Assembly: GCF_020025155.1 (NCBI RefSeq) | Contig: NZ_CP073751.1 | Location: 2,232,001 to 2,296,000, forward strand | DNA: 64,000 nucleotides | Source: Halopseudomonas nanhaiensis | Lineage (GTDB): Bacteria > Pseudomonadota > Gammaproteobacteria > Pseudomonadales > Pseudomonadaceae | Direction: 5' to 3' | The notes under the pieces: model-generated | Database searches by the model: none | Seen by the model: only the letters and a program-made list of their open reading frames with translations | What the model was told of the DNA's origin: nothing | In this document: positions 17,233 to 25,887 of the stretch, piece by piece | Layout: each line of letters begins with the position of its first letter | How positions within the stretch are numbered: the stretch's first letter is position 1 | Position numbers and translations under genes: made by a program

Positions 17233-17942
17233 TGAGCAGACTCGGGCGCCACGAAAAGGTAACCCTTGCTACGCACCGTCTTGATGATCCGCGGCATCTC
17301 AGGATCGTCACCGATCTTTGGCCGGATGCGCGAGATGCGCACGTCGATCGAGCGATCCTGGCCGTCGTATTCGATGCCGCGCAGGGCAACGAAAGTCTCT
17401 TCCCGGCTGAGGATACGTCCGGCATTGCTGGCGAGTAGCCAGAGCAGATCGAACTCCGCTCCGGTCAGGTCTATCAGCTCGCCATGGAGCCACGCTTCGC
17501 GGCGGCCGTGGTCGACCGTCAGCGCTCCGAACTCGAGGCGTCTGGGAGCAGCGTGCTGCTCGGCCTCGCCACGTCTGCGCAGCAACGCACGGATACGCGC
17601 CAGCAGCACCTGCGGACGCACCGGTTTATTGACGTAGTCGTCCGCCCCCAGCTCCAGCCCCTGTATATGATCCTGATCATCGCTGCGCGCGGTAAGCATC
17701 AAGATCGGTCGGGTGAAGCCGGCCGCGCGCAAGCGCTTGCAGACACTCAACCCATCCTCGCCCGGCAGCATCAGATCAAGCACCACCAGTGACGGCGGGT
17801 CGCCCAGCACGCGATCCACCGCTGCGCCTCCATCGGATTCAATACTGACGGCCAGCCCCTGACTTTCGAGAAAGTCGCCAATCAACGCTGCCAGCTTCCG
17901 ATCGTCTTCGACGATCAGGATGCGCTCACGATCTGCGTCCAT
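17229..17942 (-). CDS. rstA: RstA-like OmpR-family response regulator
   Basis: A 237-residue regulator taken from ATG 17942 (MDADRERILIVEDDRKL); the frame extends about 200 nt further up without family similarity. The receiver domain shows VEDD, VVLDLMLPGEDG with the phospho-accepting Asp, LTARSDD and YVNKPV (Lys). The C-terminal winged helix contains LTGAEFDLLWLLASNAG and EYDGQDRSIDVRISRIRPK, nearly the RstA version. In enterics the pair responds to PhoPQ and acid; the signal here is unknown. It precedes the kinase in one operon and is divergent from the formamidase-like gene. Confidence 0.9.
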   Translation of the reverse strand: MDADRERILIVEDDRKLAALIGDFLESQGLAVSIESDGGAAVDRVLGDPPSLVVLDLMLPGEDGLSVCKRLRAAGFTRPILMLTARSDDQDHIQGLELGADDYVNKPVRPQVLLARIRALLRRRGEAEQHAAPRRLEFGALTVDHGRREAWLHGELIDLTGAEFDLLWLLASNAGRILSREETFVALRGIEYDGQDRSIDVRISRIRPKIGDDPEMPRIIKTVRSKGYLFVAPESAQ

Positions 17943-18158
17943 CACACCACCAAAGCCATGCCAGCAAAAAAAGAGGCGCCGATTGTAGCAATCGGTCCGG
18001 CAAACACCTAGCGGCATGCCGACAGTCCGTCCGGCTGCGGCAGCGCGACACGACTGTCTATGCTGAGGTGACCTGACGCGCTTGCACGCGTGTCTGTTCA
18101 GTGGCGCCACACCGGACAGCTCAGGCGCGCCACCGCATAGCACATGACGGAGCCACCC

Positions 18159-19106
18159 ATGAGCAGACGCTCACCGATAAAGACCATTCATAGCCATTGC
18201 CACCATCTGGGCTGGGACAACAGCCACGCACCGACAGCTCGCATCGAGCCGGGCAGCACACTCGAGCTGCAGTGTCTGGACGCCGGCAACGGGCACTTCC
18301 GGCCGGACTCTACGGCCGATACGGTCCGCAGTCTGGCCGCGGACCGGGCAAATCCCTTGACCGGCCCGGTCTTCGTGGACGGCGCCGAGCCGGGTGACAT
18401 CCTGGCCGTCACGCTGGACAGCTTCGCTCCTTCCGGCTTCGGCTGGACAGCCATCATTCCTGGATTCGGGCTGCTTGCCGACCAGTTCAGCAGGCCTGCG
18501 CTGCAGCTCTGGAGCTATGATCGCGAGGTCCAGGCGCCGGCAGCCTTCGGTACCTACGCCCGAATTCCATTGCGGCCCTTCGCCGGCACCCTTGGTGTCG
18601 CACCAGCAGCGCCGGGTAATCACTCGGTCATCCCCCCTCGACGCGTTGGCGGCAATTTGGACACGCGCGATCTATGCGCCGGCAGCACGCTCTACCTTCC
18701 CGTCGAGGTAGCCGGTGCGCTGTTTTCGATCGGGGACACCCACGCTGCGCAGGGCGACGGCGAGGTGTGCGGTACGGCCATCGAAAGCGCGATGAACGTG
18801 ACCGTCAAGCTTGATTTGATCAAGCAGACGCCTCTGGCCATGCCCCGCTTCAGTACTGCCGGGCCGGTGACCCGCCATATCGATGGCGCCGGATACGACG
18901 TCTTCACCGGCGTGGGCCCCGACCTGCTGCAAGCCGCCCGCGACGCAGTCAGCGGTGCGATCGATTGGCTCACCGCCACCCAGCGCGTGCCCGCCGAACA
19001 GGCCTACATGCTGTGTTCGGTATGCGGCGATCTGCGCGTCACCGAGATTGTCGACCTGCCCAATGTGGTGGTGGCGTTCTACATGCCTCGCATGGTCTTC
19101 GACTAA
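18159..19106 (+). CDS. acetamidase/formamidase family protein
   Basis: A 315-residue protein taken from ATG 18159 (GGAG 7 nt upstream); an ATG at 18144 in frame is less well placed. It fits the FmdA/AmdA family: HLGWDNSHAP at the N-terminus, PLTGPVFVDGAEPGDILAVT, GGNLDTRDL, and FSIGDTHAAQGDGEVCGTAIE, which carries conserved Asp/His/Glu residues of the metal-dependent fold. Family members hydrolyse short amides to ammonia and the acid in the cytoplasm. No signal peptide is visible. No urea or amide transport gene is adjacent. Confidence 0.9.
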   Translation: MSRRSPIKTIHSHCHHLGWDNSHAPTARIEPGSTLELQCLDAGNGHFRPDSTADTVRSLAADRANPLTGPVFVDGAEPGDILAVTLDSFAPSGFGWTAIIPGFGLLADQFSRPALQLWSYDREVQAPAAFGTYARIPLRPFAGTLGVAPAAPGNHSVIPPRRVGGNLDTRDLCAGSTLYLPVEVAGALFSIGDTHAAQGDGEVCGTAIESAMNVTVKLDLIKQTPLAMPRFSTAGPVTRHIDGAGYDVFTGVGPDLLQAARDAVSGAIDWLTATQRVPAEQAYMLCSVCGDLRVTEIVDLPNVVVAFYMPRMVFD

Positions 19107-19156
19107 ATAACACTTGAGACACTGCACCTTCACCCTTTCCAGCTTCGCTCACGGTC

Positions 19157-19174
19157 ATGTCATATGAATGACAT
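19157..19174. promoter_or_regulatory. candidate Pho-box-like element
   Basis: ATGTCAT and ATGACAT start exactly 11 bp apart (19157 and 19168), the period of PhoB direct repeats (CTGTCAT-N4-CTGTCAT). The same bases also form an inverted repeat, so another regulator is possible. It lies about 56 bp before a PstS-like gene. Confidence 0.35.
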
Positions 19175-19229
19175 TTTCATATCGCACAGTGTCAGGCCAA
19201 TCTGACTTCCCGACCGTACGAGAACACCG

Positions 19230-20552
19230 ATGCACCCTGTCTGCCGCCGTCCCCTGCGTCATCTGCTGTCCGCTCTGCTCCTGTTACCTTGCCTGGCGTC
19301 CGCTCACGATCTGGAGATCCACGGCTCCAACACCATCGGTGCGACGCTGGCACCGATGTTGATGACGGGTTTTCTGGAACAGCTGACCGGATCGACGGTT
19401 GGCTCAACCTCTACCGGCATGGAAAACGAAGCCGTGCTCGGCGCCACCCGGAATGGCATGCCGATTTCCGTGTTGGTGGCTGCACACGGCACGAGCACAG
19501 GGTTCACATCGATGCAGGCCGGAACCGCCGACATCTGGGCAGCGTCCCGGCGGATCAAGCATGATGAAGCAGAAGCGATGGCGAGCCGGGCCGACATGAC
19601 CAGCGCGGACAGTGAACACATCATTGCCATCGACGGACTGGCGATCCTGGTGCATCCAAGCAACCCGGTGGAGCAACTCAGCATCGAAACCCTGGCGCAG
19701 ATTTTTGCCGGCGACATCAGCAACTGGTCAGCTGTCGGGGGTCCTGATCTCGCGATCAGGGTATACGCGCGCGATGATCGGTCCGGCACCTGGGATACCT
19801 TCAAGGATCTGGTACTGGCAGGCAGGTACAACCTCACCGGTTCGGCACTGCGCTACGAATCCAACGATCAACTGTCTGCGGACGTCAGCCGGGATCCGGC
19901 CGGCATCGGATTTGCCGGCTTCGCCTCGGCGGGCGCCAGCAAGCTGCTGGCGATTTCGGACGGCACCGCGCCCGCGCTCAAACCCAGCAAACTGTCGGTC
20001 GCGACAGAAGATTATCCCCTGTCTCGCCGTCTCTATCTCTACACACCCGGGACGACGCCTGATTCGCTGAGTCAGGCTTTTATCGAGTACGCCCAGAGCC
20101 AGGCCGGACAGGAGATCGTGGCCGCTTCAGGGTTCTTTTCACAGAACCCGTTTGCCGTCGACCCTGTGCAGGACGCCAGCGTGCCGGACACCTTCAAGCG
20201 GCTAACCGAGCGCTATCAGCGATTGTCCGTCAACTTTCGCTTCGCCGAGGGGCATACCAAACTGGACAACAAGGCGAACCGGGACCTGCAGCGCGTTCAG
20301 CAATTTCTCATGCAAAGTGGGAAAAGCGGCAGCGATCTGATGCTGATCGGCTTTGCCGACAAGCAGAACAACGAACTGCACGCGCAGATGATCTCTGAGG
20401 TGCGCGCCTTGTCCGTCAGAAAGGCACTGCGCGAGATGGGCACCGTGGTGCAGGGCCATACCGGCTACGGCCATTACATGCCCGTAGGTTCGGCCGGAGG
20501 CGAAACCGGCGCCCAGCGCAACGGACGCGTTGAAGTGTGGGTTCAGCGCTGA
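19230..20552 (+). CDS. PstS-like phosphate-binding domain fused to OmpA-like domain
   Basis: A 440-residue exported protein. A Sec signal peptide (to about residue 25, ending ASA) precedes a periplasmic phosphate-binding-type domain (about 27-305). That domain has HGSNTIGATLAP, STGMENEAVLG, the hinge AIDGLAILVHPSNPVEQL, and the SGTWDTFKDLVL segment with the DRSGT anion-binding loop. An OmpA/MotB-like peptidoglycan-binding domain follows (about 325-440) with SVNFRFAEGHTKLDNKANRDL and GFAD...NELHAQ...RNGRVEV. The fusion suggests an anion-binding sensor or scavenger anchored at the cell wall, not a free ABC-transporter partner. No pstCAB is adjacent. Confidence 0.85.
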   Translation: MHPVCRRPLRHLLSALLLLPCLASAHDLEIHGSNTIGATLAPMLMTGFLEQLTGSTVGSTSTGMENEAVLGATRNGMPISVLVAAHGTSTGFTSMQAGTADIWAASRRIKHDEAEAMASRADMTSADSEHIIAIDGLAILVHPSNPVEQLSIETLAQIFAGDISNWSAVGGPDLAIRVYARDDRSGTWDTFKDLVLAGRYNLTGSALRYESNDQLSADVSRDPAGIGFAGFASAGASKLLAISDGTAPALKPSKLSVATEDYPLSRRLYLYTPGTTPDSLSQAFIEYAQSQAGQEIVAASGFFSQNPFAVDPVQDASVPDTFKRLTERYQRLSVNFRFAEGHTKLDNKANRDLQRVQQFLMQSGKSGSDLMLIGFADKQNNELHAQMISEVRALSVRKALREMGTVVQGHTGYGHYMPVGSAGGETGAQRNGRVEVWVQR

Positions 20553-20582
20553 AGCCTGACCCGTTCACGCTTTCCAGCTCGA

Positions 20583-21134
20583 TCAGTCCGGGACGTCGAT
20601 TCGGTGAAAGAAGCCGAAGCGTCGTACGCAGACATCGACATCGAATGCCGAACCAATGGCGACGACGGCTGCGCTGCGGATTCGAGCCGGATCCAGCTCA
20701 ACGTCAGTGCGATGCGCAGTCAATTGTGCGTACGGCACGATAAACCGTGTCCATTGCGGCCCAACCGATACGGTGTGGCGGAATGATTGCCACGGTCTGT
20801 CCAGCTGGGTGGTCTTGATGTTGAGGTTGTAATCGTGCACCGCGCCGCACAGTTCGATGAACAGCCCGCTGTATTCGCTGCCGTGCCAGTGCGGATCGAT
20901 CTCGAGCTTCATCTGCACGAACCCGCCGTTGTTCTCCAGCCGCGTGCGACCTGACAGGCACGAGCAGGCCGAGCCGTTACGCTCGCCAGCGTGCACCGCG
21001 GCGGTAGATAGACCCCCCATGACCTGATCACTGATAGCCACCCATGGCGATGGCTCGCCTGGTTGAGCCTGATAGACATCGATCAGCTGAACCGGTCCGA
21101 TTGTCGTGCGGCGAGTCGCAGGGCAATCGCTCAT
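20583..21134 (-). CDS. CIA30 family protein
   Basis: A 183-residue protein with SDQVMGGLST near the N-terminus and a jelly-roll layout (GGFVQMKLEI, YSGLFIELCG, WTRFIVPYAQL). This is the pattern of the CIA30/NDUFAF1 family (PF08547), a carbohydrate-binding-like fold that serves as a complex I assembly factor in mitochondria. Bacterial members are common but functionally undefined. The start ATG (21132-21134) overlaps the TGA of a 17-codon ORF with an excellent ribosome site, so translation is probably coupled. It converges on the PstS-OmpA gene. Confidence 0.8.
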   Translation of the reverse strand: MSDCPATRRTTIGPVQLIDVYQAQPGEPSPWVAISDQVMGGLSTAAVHAGERNGSACSCLSGRTRLENNGGFVQMKLEIDPHWHGSEYSGLFIELCGAVHDYNLNIKTTQLDRPWQSFRHTVSVGPQWTRFIVPYAQLTAHRTDVELDPARIRSAAVVAIGSAFDVDVCVRRFGFFHRIDVPD

Positions 21135-21184
21135 GGAGTTGGCGCCTCCCCAGGCGGCCTATCGGGTGCGATCTCATAAGGCAT
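21131..21184 (-). CDS. 17-residue leader ORF coupled to the CIA30 gene
   Basis: A short frame coding MPYEIAPDRPPGEAPTP starts at ATG 21184, exactly 6 nt after a consensus AGGAGG (21191-21196), and its TGA overlaps the CIA30 start as ATGA. The CIA30 gene itself has only a poorly spaced GGAG. The strong site plus overlap argue for translation of the leader and coupling downstream. It could also be the remnant of a longer small protein. The peptide is Pro-rich, including a PP pair that could stall ribosomes. Confidence 0.5.
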   Translation of the reverse strand: MPYEIAPDRPPGEAPTP

Positions 21185-21364
21185 GATCATCCTCCTGCGC
21201 TGTGTGAAGTCAGTCGACTGCGTCAACAATAGCCGACGTCTGGACAAGTGATGCCTGTGCGAGTTGTACCGGCCACGCATTCTTTGTTCGATCCGTCCGG
21301 CACGAGCGCAACATGCTGCGGTCAATGGACTATAGCCGACCGACTGCTGTGAAGGACTTTGCCG

Positions 21365-22414
21365 ATGCCCGATCTCGCGCTGCTCGCCGACCTGCCTCGC
21401 GATTTGCATTACGTTGATGACACCCAGCCCGGGATCCGCCGCAGGAAGGTCAGAGGCAAATTCCAGTACTTCAACCCCGATGGCCAGCGCATCACCGATG
21501 CGCAGGAGATCAAACGCCTCAATGCGTTGGCGGTGCCGCCCGCCTACACCGACGTATGGATCTGCGCCGACCCGCGTGGCCATCTACAGGCCACCGGCCG
21601 TGACGCCCGCGGACGCAAGCAGTATCGCTATCATCCGCGCTGGCGAGAAGTTCGCGATACCGATAAATACACCCGCCTGCAGGCGTTCGGGAAGGCTCTG
21701 CCGAAACTGCGCAAGCAGCTAGAAGCACAGATCGCCCAGCCTGGATTCACCCGAGAAAAGGTTCTGGCAACGGTAGTGATGCTGCTGGATGCTACCTTGA
21801 TTCGCGTCGGCAATACGCAGTACGCCAAGGAGAATAAATCCTATGGACTGACCACCTTGCGCACCCGCCACGTGGACATAAAGGGTAGCGAAATCAAGTT
21901 CCAGTTCCGAGGCAAGAGCGGAGTCGAACACCAGATCAGTGTTAAGGATCGGCGCCTTGCCCGCGTGGTGAAGCGGTGTCAGGAGCTGCCTGGGCAGAAT
22001 CTGTTTCAATACCTCGACGAGGACGGCAACCGCCATACCGTGAGCTCTTCCGACGTGAACGCCTATCTGCACATCCTCACCGGCGCCGACTTCACAGCCA
22101 AGGATTACCGCACCTGGGCTGGGACCGCGATGGCGCTGGCGGTGCTCCGCGAGCTGGAGTGGCAACCGGAATCGGACGCAAAACGACATGTCGTGGCCAT
22201 GGTGAAGGACGTCGCCAAGCAGCTGGGCAACACGCCTGCCGTCTGCCGCAAGTGCTACATCCATCCCGCCGTGCTCGAGCACTTCACGCTGGGATCGTTA
22301 TCGACACTGCCCAGGCCGAGGGTACGCAAGGGACTGAAGGCCGAAGAAGTGGCACTGGCAATGTTTCTGGAGCGGCTGGCAGCCGAAGACGCGGACAAGG
22401 CGAAGGCGAGTTAG
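21365..22414 (+). CDS. DNA topoisomerase IB
   Basis: A 349-residue enzyme of the bacterial/poxvirus type IB family, taken from ATG 21365 with GAAGGA 8 nt upstream; an in-frame TTG lies 6 nt before. Catalytic features are LIRVGN (Arg147), FRGKSG (Lys184), DYRTW (Arg249) and CRKCYIHP (Tyr298, the covalent nucleophile). The N-terminal YTDVWICADPRGHLQATGRDARGRKQ block is typical. It relaxes supercoils through a 3'-phosphotyrosine intermediate without ATP. It is a monocistronic accessory topoisomerase in the cytoplasm. Confidence 0.95.
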   Translation: MPDLALLADLPRDLHYVDDTQPGIRRRKVRGKFQYFNPDGQRITDAQEIKRLNALAVPPAYTDVWICADPRGHLQATGRDARGRKQYRYHPRWREVRDTDKYTRLQAFGKALPKLRKQLEAQIAQPGFTREKVLATVVMLLDATLIRVGNTQYAKENKSYGLTTLRTRHVDIKGSEIKFQFRGKSGVEHQISVKDRRLARVVKRCQELPGQNLFQYLDEDGNRHTVSSSDVNAYLHILTGADFTAKDYRTWAGTAMALAVLRELEWQPESDAKRHVVAMVKDVAKQLGNTPAVCRKCYIHPAVLEHFTLGSLSTLPRPRVRKGLKAEEVALAMFLERLAAEDADKAKAS

Positions 22415-22421
22415 GCGGACC

Positions 22422-22436
22422 TCAACCGCGGGTTGA
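22422..22436. terminator. short hairpin between topoisomerase and glycerate kinase genes
   Basis: TCAACC-GCG-GGTTGA forms a 6-bp stem with a 3-nt loop between the two convergent genes. There is no T run, so terminator function is weakly supported. Confidence 0.35.
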
Positions 22437-22454
22437 TCGGACAGCTGGCGAGCG

Positions 22455-23618
22455 TCAGTCTCGCCTCACTTCGCTCAGACCCAGTCGACCGCCGAGACGC
22501 AACAGCCGGCCGATGTCCCGCGCCCGCTGCCGAAGCAGTTCCGGGGCCTGACTACAGGCCGCTTCCAGCGTCATGGGGCCGGGCGTAAGCGCCAGCGCCG
22601 CGTCAATGCCATGGGCGTAGAGCGCCTCGTAACCCTCCCCGAGGGTCCCCGCCAGAACGACCACAGGCACATCGTGTTCGCGGGCCAGCCGGGCTACCCC
22701 AAGGGGCGTCTTGCCCTGCAGCGTTTGCGCGTCGCAGCACCCCTCCCCGGTTATGACCAGATCCGCTGCGGCCAGACGGGATGAGAGACAAACCATCTCC
22801 GCGACCACCTCGACCCCGGGCCGGAAGGTCGCACCCAGAAACGCGTGGGCGGCAAAGCCAAGCCCACCGGCAGCACCGGCACCCGGCACATCGCTATGGC
22901 ATTCACCCAGGGCCGCCGCACTGCAGCTGGCAAAGTGCTGCAGCGCCTGATCCAGGGCTACCATCTGGTCCGCGGTAGCGCCTTTCTGCCGGCCAAAGGT
23001 GAAGGATGCGCCCCGCGGCCCGCACAGCGGATTATTCACGTCGGCAGCGAGCTGAAAGTGCACGCCATGCAGGCGTGGATCGAGCCCGGCGAGCTCGATG
23101 CGGCTCAGCGAACCCAGTGCAAGGCCCCCAGGGGGCAGAGGCTGGCCCTCTGCGTCGAGAAAGCGTACGCCCAGCGCCTTCAACATACCTGCGCCAGCAT
23201 CGTTGGTGGCGCTGCCGCCGGCGGTAAGCACAATATTGCGGGCGCCCGTTTCGAGCGCGGCCAGGATCAGCTCGCCGGTACCTCGGGTGGTACTCCGGCA
23301 TGCATCGCGGCGGCCGCCCGGCACCAGCTGCAACCCGCTCGCCTCGGCCATCTCGACGATGGCGGTCTTGCTCTCAGGCAGCCACCCCCACCGCGCGGTC
23401 ACCGTTTCTCCAAGAGGTCCGCTGACGCTGGCAGTACGACGTTCGCCGGCCATTGCACAGAGCACGGCGTCGAGCGTGCCTTCTCCCCCGTCGGCCATCG
23501 GGCATTGCATCAGTTCAGCCTCTGGGAAGACCTCCTTCAAACCGCTTGCGATAGCACCGGCGACGTCGGAAGCGCTCAGGCAGTCCTTGAACGAATTGGG
23601 GGCGATGACAATTTTCAT
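22455..23618 (-). CDS. glycerate kinase (GarK/GlxK family)
   Basis: A 387-residue kinase taken from ATG 23618 (MKIVIAPNSFKDCLSA), the canonical start of the PF02595 family; a longer frame to 23732 lacks similarity. Conserved blocks are CPMADGGEGT, GRRDACRSTTRGTGELI, GGSATNDAGAGML and TGEGCCDAQTLQGKTPLGVA. The enzyme phosphorylates D-glycerate, usually to 2-phosphoglycerate in this family, in glyoxylate/tartronate or aldarate catabolism. No other gene of those routes is adjacent. Confidence 0.94.
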   Translation of the reverse strand: MKIVIAPNSFKDCLSASDVAGAIASGLKEVFPEAELMQCPMADGGEGTLDAVLCAMAGERRTASVSGPLGETVTARWGWLPESKTAIVEMAEASGLQLVPGGRRDACRSTTRGTGELILAALETGARNIVLTAGGSATNDAGAGMLKALGVRFLDAEGQPLPPGGLALGSLSRIELAGLDPRLHGVHFQLAADVNNPLCGPRGASFTFGRQKGATADQMVALDQALQHFASCSAAALGECHSDVPGAGAAGGLGFAAHAFLGATFRPGVEVVAEMVCLSSRLAAADLVITGEGCCDAQTLQGKTPLGVARLAREHDVPVVVLAGTLGEGYEALYAHGIDAALALTPGPMTLEAACSQAPELLRQRARDIGRLLRLGGRLGLSEVRRD

Positions 23619-23769
23619 GAAGGCTCCACTGCTCCGTGACCGCCAGCCGATTATAGACAGGCGGACGGGGCGCCCCACGCGCAGTATTCCGCCGGAATGG
23701 GGTTCCACGTGAAGATCGTGCCGGGCGGACATACATTACACTGTCTAGTCCCGCGTTCAGGAGTAGATG

Positions 23770-25740
23770 ATGCAGAACAACGACTTCAATCAGATGCTCG
23801 AGGAGTGTGATGACCGGACGATCAATCCGTCAGCCAACGAGCCACTGGACCAGGTCGTCGATCGGAGCAGGCGCAACGTTCTGAAGTGCGGCCTCTTTCT
23901 CGCCTGCGCTGGCTTCCTGCCCAGCCCCCTGCTGCGCTCGGTTGCCGCAGCAACCGGGGACGCGCTGCTTGGCTTCGAGGGCGTGGCGGCGCAGACATCG
24001 GACACCTTCGACGCGGTCATCGTGCCACCCGGCTACACCGCTACCGCCTTCTTTCGCTGGGGTGATCCTGTCCTCGCGCACGCGCCAGCCTGGCGCCCCG
24101 ACGCGTCCAACGGCGCCGGCGACCAGTTGCTTCAAGCCGGAGACAATCACGATGGCATGCATTTCTTTCCCTTCCCTGACGCGCCCGATAGTCACGGTGT
24201 GCTGGTCGTCAATCACGAGTATGTGAACCCTACCCTGCATGGCGACGGGTTCGGGTTCGATGAAGACGATGCAGGTCTGGTTCGACGGCCGCCCGATCAG
24301 GTGCGCAAGGAGCAGGCGGCCCACGGTCTGAGCCTGATAGAAATCCGCAGGCATGCCGAGCGGGGATGGCAACGTGTCGCCGACTCTGCATTCAACCGGC
24401 GCATCACCGCAAACACACCGATACGTATCGCCGGCCCGCTGAACGGCCATGTGCAGATGCGCACCGCCAGCGATCCGCAGGGTGCAACGGTGCTCGGGAC
24501 CCTGAACGACTGTTCCATGGGCGTGACGCCCTGGGGCACCTATCTGGCGTGCGAGGAAAACTTCCACAACTATTTCGTCAATCGCGACAAGGCTGACCAT
24601 GCCGCTCGCCCTGCGCACGCCCGCTATGGGGTCGGCAATGGCCGGAACAGCAGGTATTACGGCTGGGAATCAGTGGATATCCGATTCGACGCCACCCCGG
24701 ATCCGGATGCACCACATGCCGGCCACGTCAACGAGCCCAACCGCTTCGGCTGGGTCGTGGAGGTGGATCCGTTCGATCCCGACGCCACGCCTGTGAAGCG
24801 AACGGCAATGGGTCGACTCGGGAGAGAGGGTGCGACGGTGGCCATGGACGAACGGGGTCGCATTGCCGTCTACTCCGGCGATGATGCCCGCGGCGAGTAT
24901 GTGTACAAGTTCGTGCCTTCACGTCGTTATGAGCCCGAGCAACCGGAGGCCAACCGAACGCTGCTGGACGAGGGGACCCTGTATGCCGCGCGCTTCGACA
25001 GCGACGGACGTGGCACCTGGCTGGCGCTTCGCTGGGGTGAAAACGGACTGACGCCGGAACGCGGCTTCGCCGACCAGGCCGCGGTACTGCTGAACGCGCG
25101 CGGTGCCGCCGATGTTGCCGGCGCCACGCCGATGGACCGACCGGAGTGGGTTGCGGTTCCCCCCCAAACACGCGAAGTCTACGTGACGCTGACCAACAAC
25201 ACCGAACGTGGCGAGCGGTTTCCGGTGGATGCAGCCAATCCGCGGCCGCATAACGAACACGGCCAGATCCTGCGCTGGCACGAAGCGGAGGGCGACGTTG
25301 CCGCGACCCGGTTTACCTGGCAACTATTTCTGCTCGCCGGCGATCGCCCGGGTGCTCTGGATGCCGACGGCGAACCGGTTCCTGACCACCTCACAGGCGA
25401 CATCAGGGGAGACATCTTCTCCTCTCCGGATGGATTGGCATTCGATGGTGCGGGCCGGCTGTGGATTCTCACCGACTCCGATGACGACGCGCCCCATACC
25501 CAGCGCACCGGTTGCAATCAGATGCTCTGCGCGGACCCTAGCAGCCGTGAGGTACGACGCTTCCTGGTGGGGCCGCGTGGTGCCGAGATAACCGGCATCA
25601 CCTGGACGCCGGACTACCGGACGATGTGGGTCAATGTGCAGCATCCGGCGCTCAGCTATCCGGCCAGCGATGGCGTCACGCGTCCCAGATCCACCACGGT
25701 GGTGATCGAGCGAAACGATCGGGGTGTGATAGGGAGTTGA
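23770..25740 (+). CDS. PhoX-like (DUF839) Tat-exported phosphatase family protein
   Basis: A protein of about 656 residues; ATG 23770 lies 6 nt after AGGAG, and an ATG 3 nt earlier is the alternative. The N-terminal region carries a twin-arginine signal, RSRRNVLKCGLFLACAGFL, around residues 33-51, so a folded, metal-loaded protein is exported. The mature part matches PhoX/DUF839: VNHEYVNP, LNDCSMGVTPWGTYLACEENFHNYF (in two parts), GRNSRYYGWESVDIRF, and SSPDGLAFDGAGRLWILTDSDD, with conserved Glu/Asp/Asn metal ligands. PhoX enzymes are Ca/Fe-dependent alkaline phosphatases. Only the family is sure, because many DUF839 proteins lack proven phosphatase activity. Confidence 0.85.
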   Translation: MQNNDFNQMLEECDDRTINPSANEPLDQVVDRSRRNVLKCGLFLACAGFLPSPLLRSVAAATGDALLGFEGVAAQTSDTFDAVIVPPGYTATAFFRWGDPVLAHAPAWRPDASNGAGDQLLQAGDNHDGMHFFPFPDAPDSHGVLVVNHEYVNPTLHGDGFGFDEDDAGLVRRPPDQVRKEQAAHGLSLIEIRRHAERGWQRVADSAFNRRITANTPIRIAGPLNGHVQMRTASDPQGATVLGTLNDCSMGVTPWGTYLACEENFHNYFVNRDKADHAARPAHARYGVGNGRNSRYYGWESVDIRFDATPDPDAPHAGHVNEPNRFGWVVEVDPFDPDATPVKRTAMGRLGREGATVAMDERGRIAVYSGDDARGEYVYKFVPSRRYEPEQPEANRTLLDEGTLYAARFDSDGRGTWLALRWGENGLTPERGFADQAAVLLNARGAADVAGATPMDRPEWVAVPPQTREVYVTLTNNTERGERFPVDAANPRPHNEHGQILRWHEAEGDVAATRFTWQLFLLAGDRPGALDADGEPVPDHLTGDIRGDIFSSPDGLAFDGAGRLWILTDSDDDAPHTQRTGCNQMLCADPSSREVRRFLVGPRGAEITGITWTPDYRTMWVNVQHPALSYPASDGVTRPRSTTVVIERNDRGVIGS

Positions 25741-25887
25741 CGATGATGACACCAGCGCAACGCCGGGTGGGTACAGTGCATCAGCCCACCCCAGGTGAGC
25801 CAGGCGGAGAGCTTCGGAGCGCGGTCGACGGTGATCGCTATCCGAAGCCTGGAGATGCTTTCGCCGACAGAATCGGCCGGACTCAGC

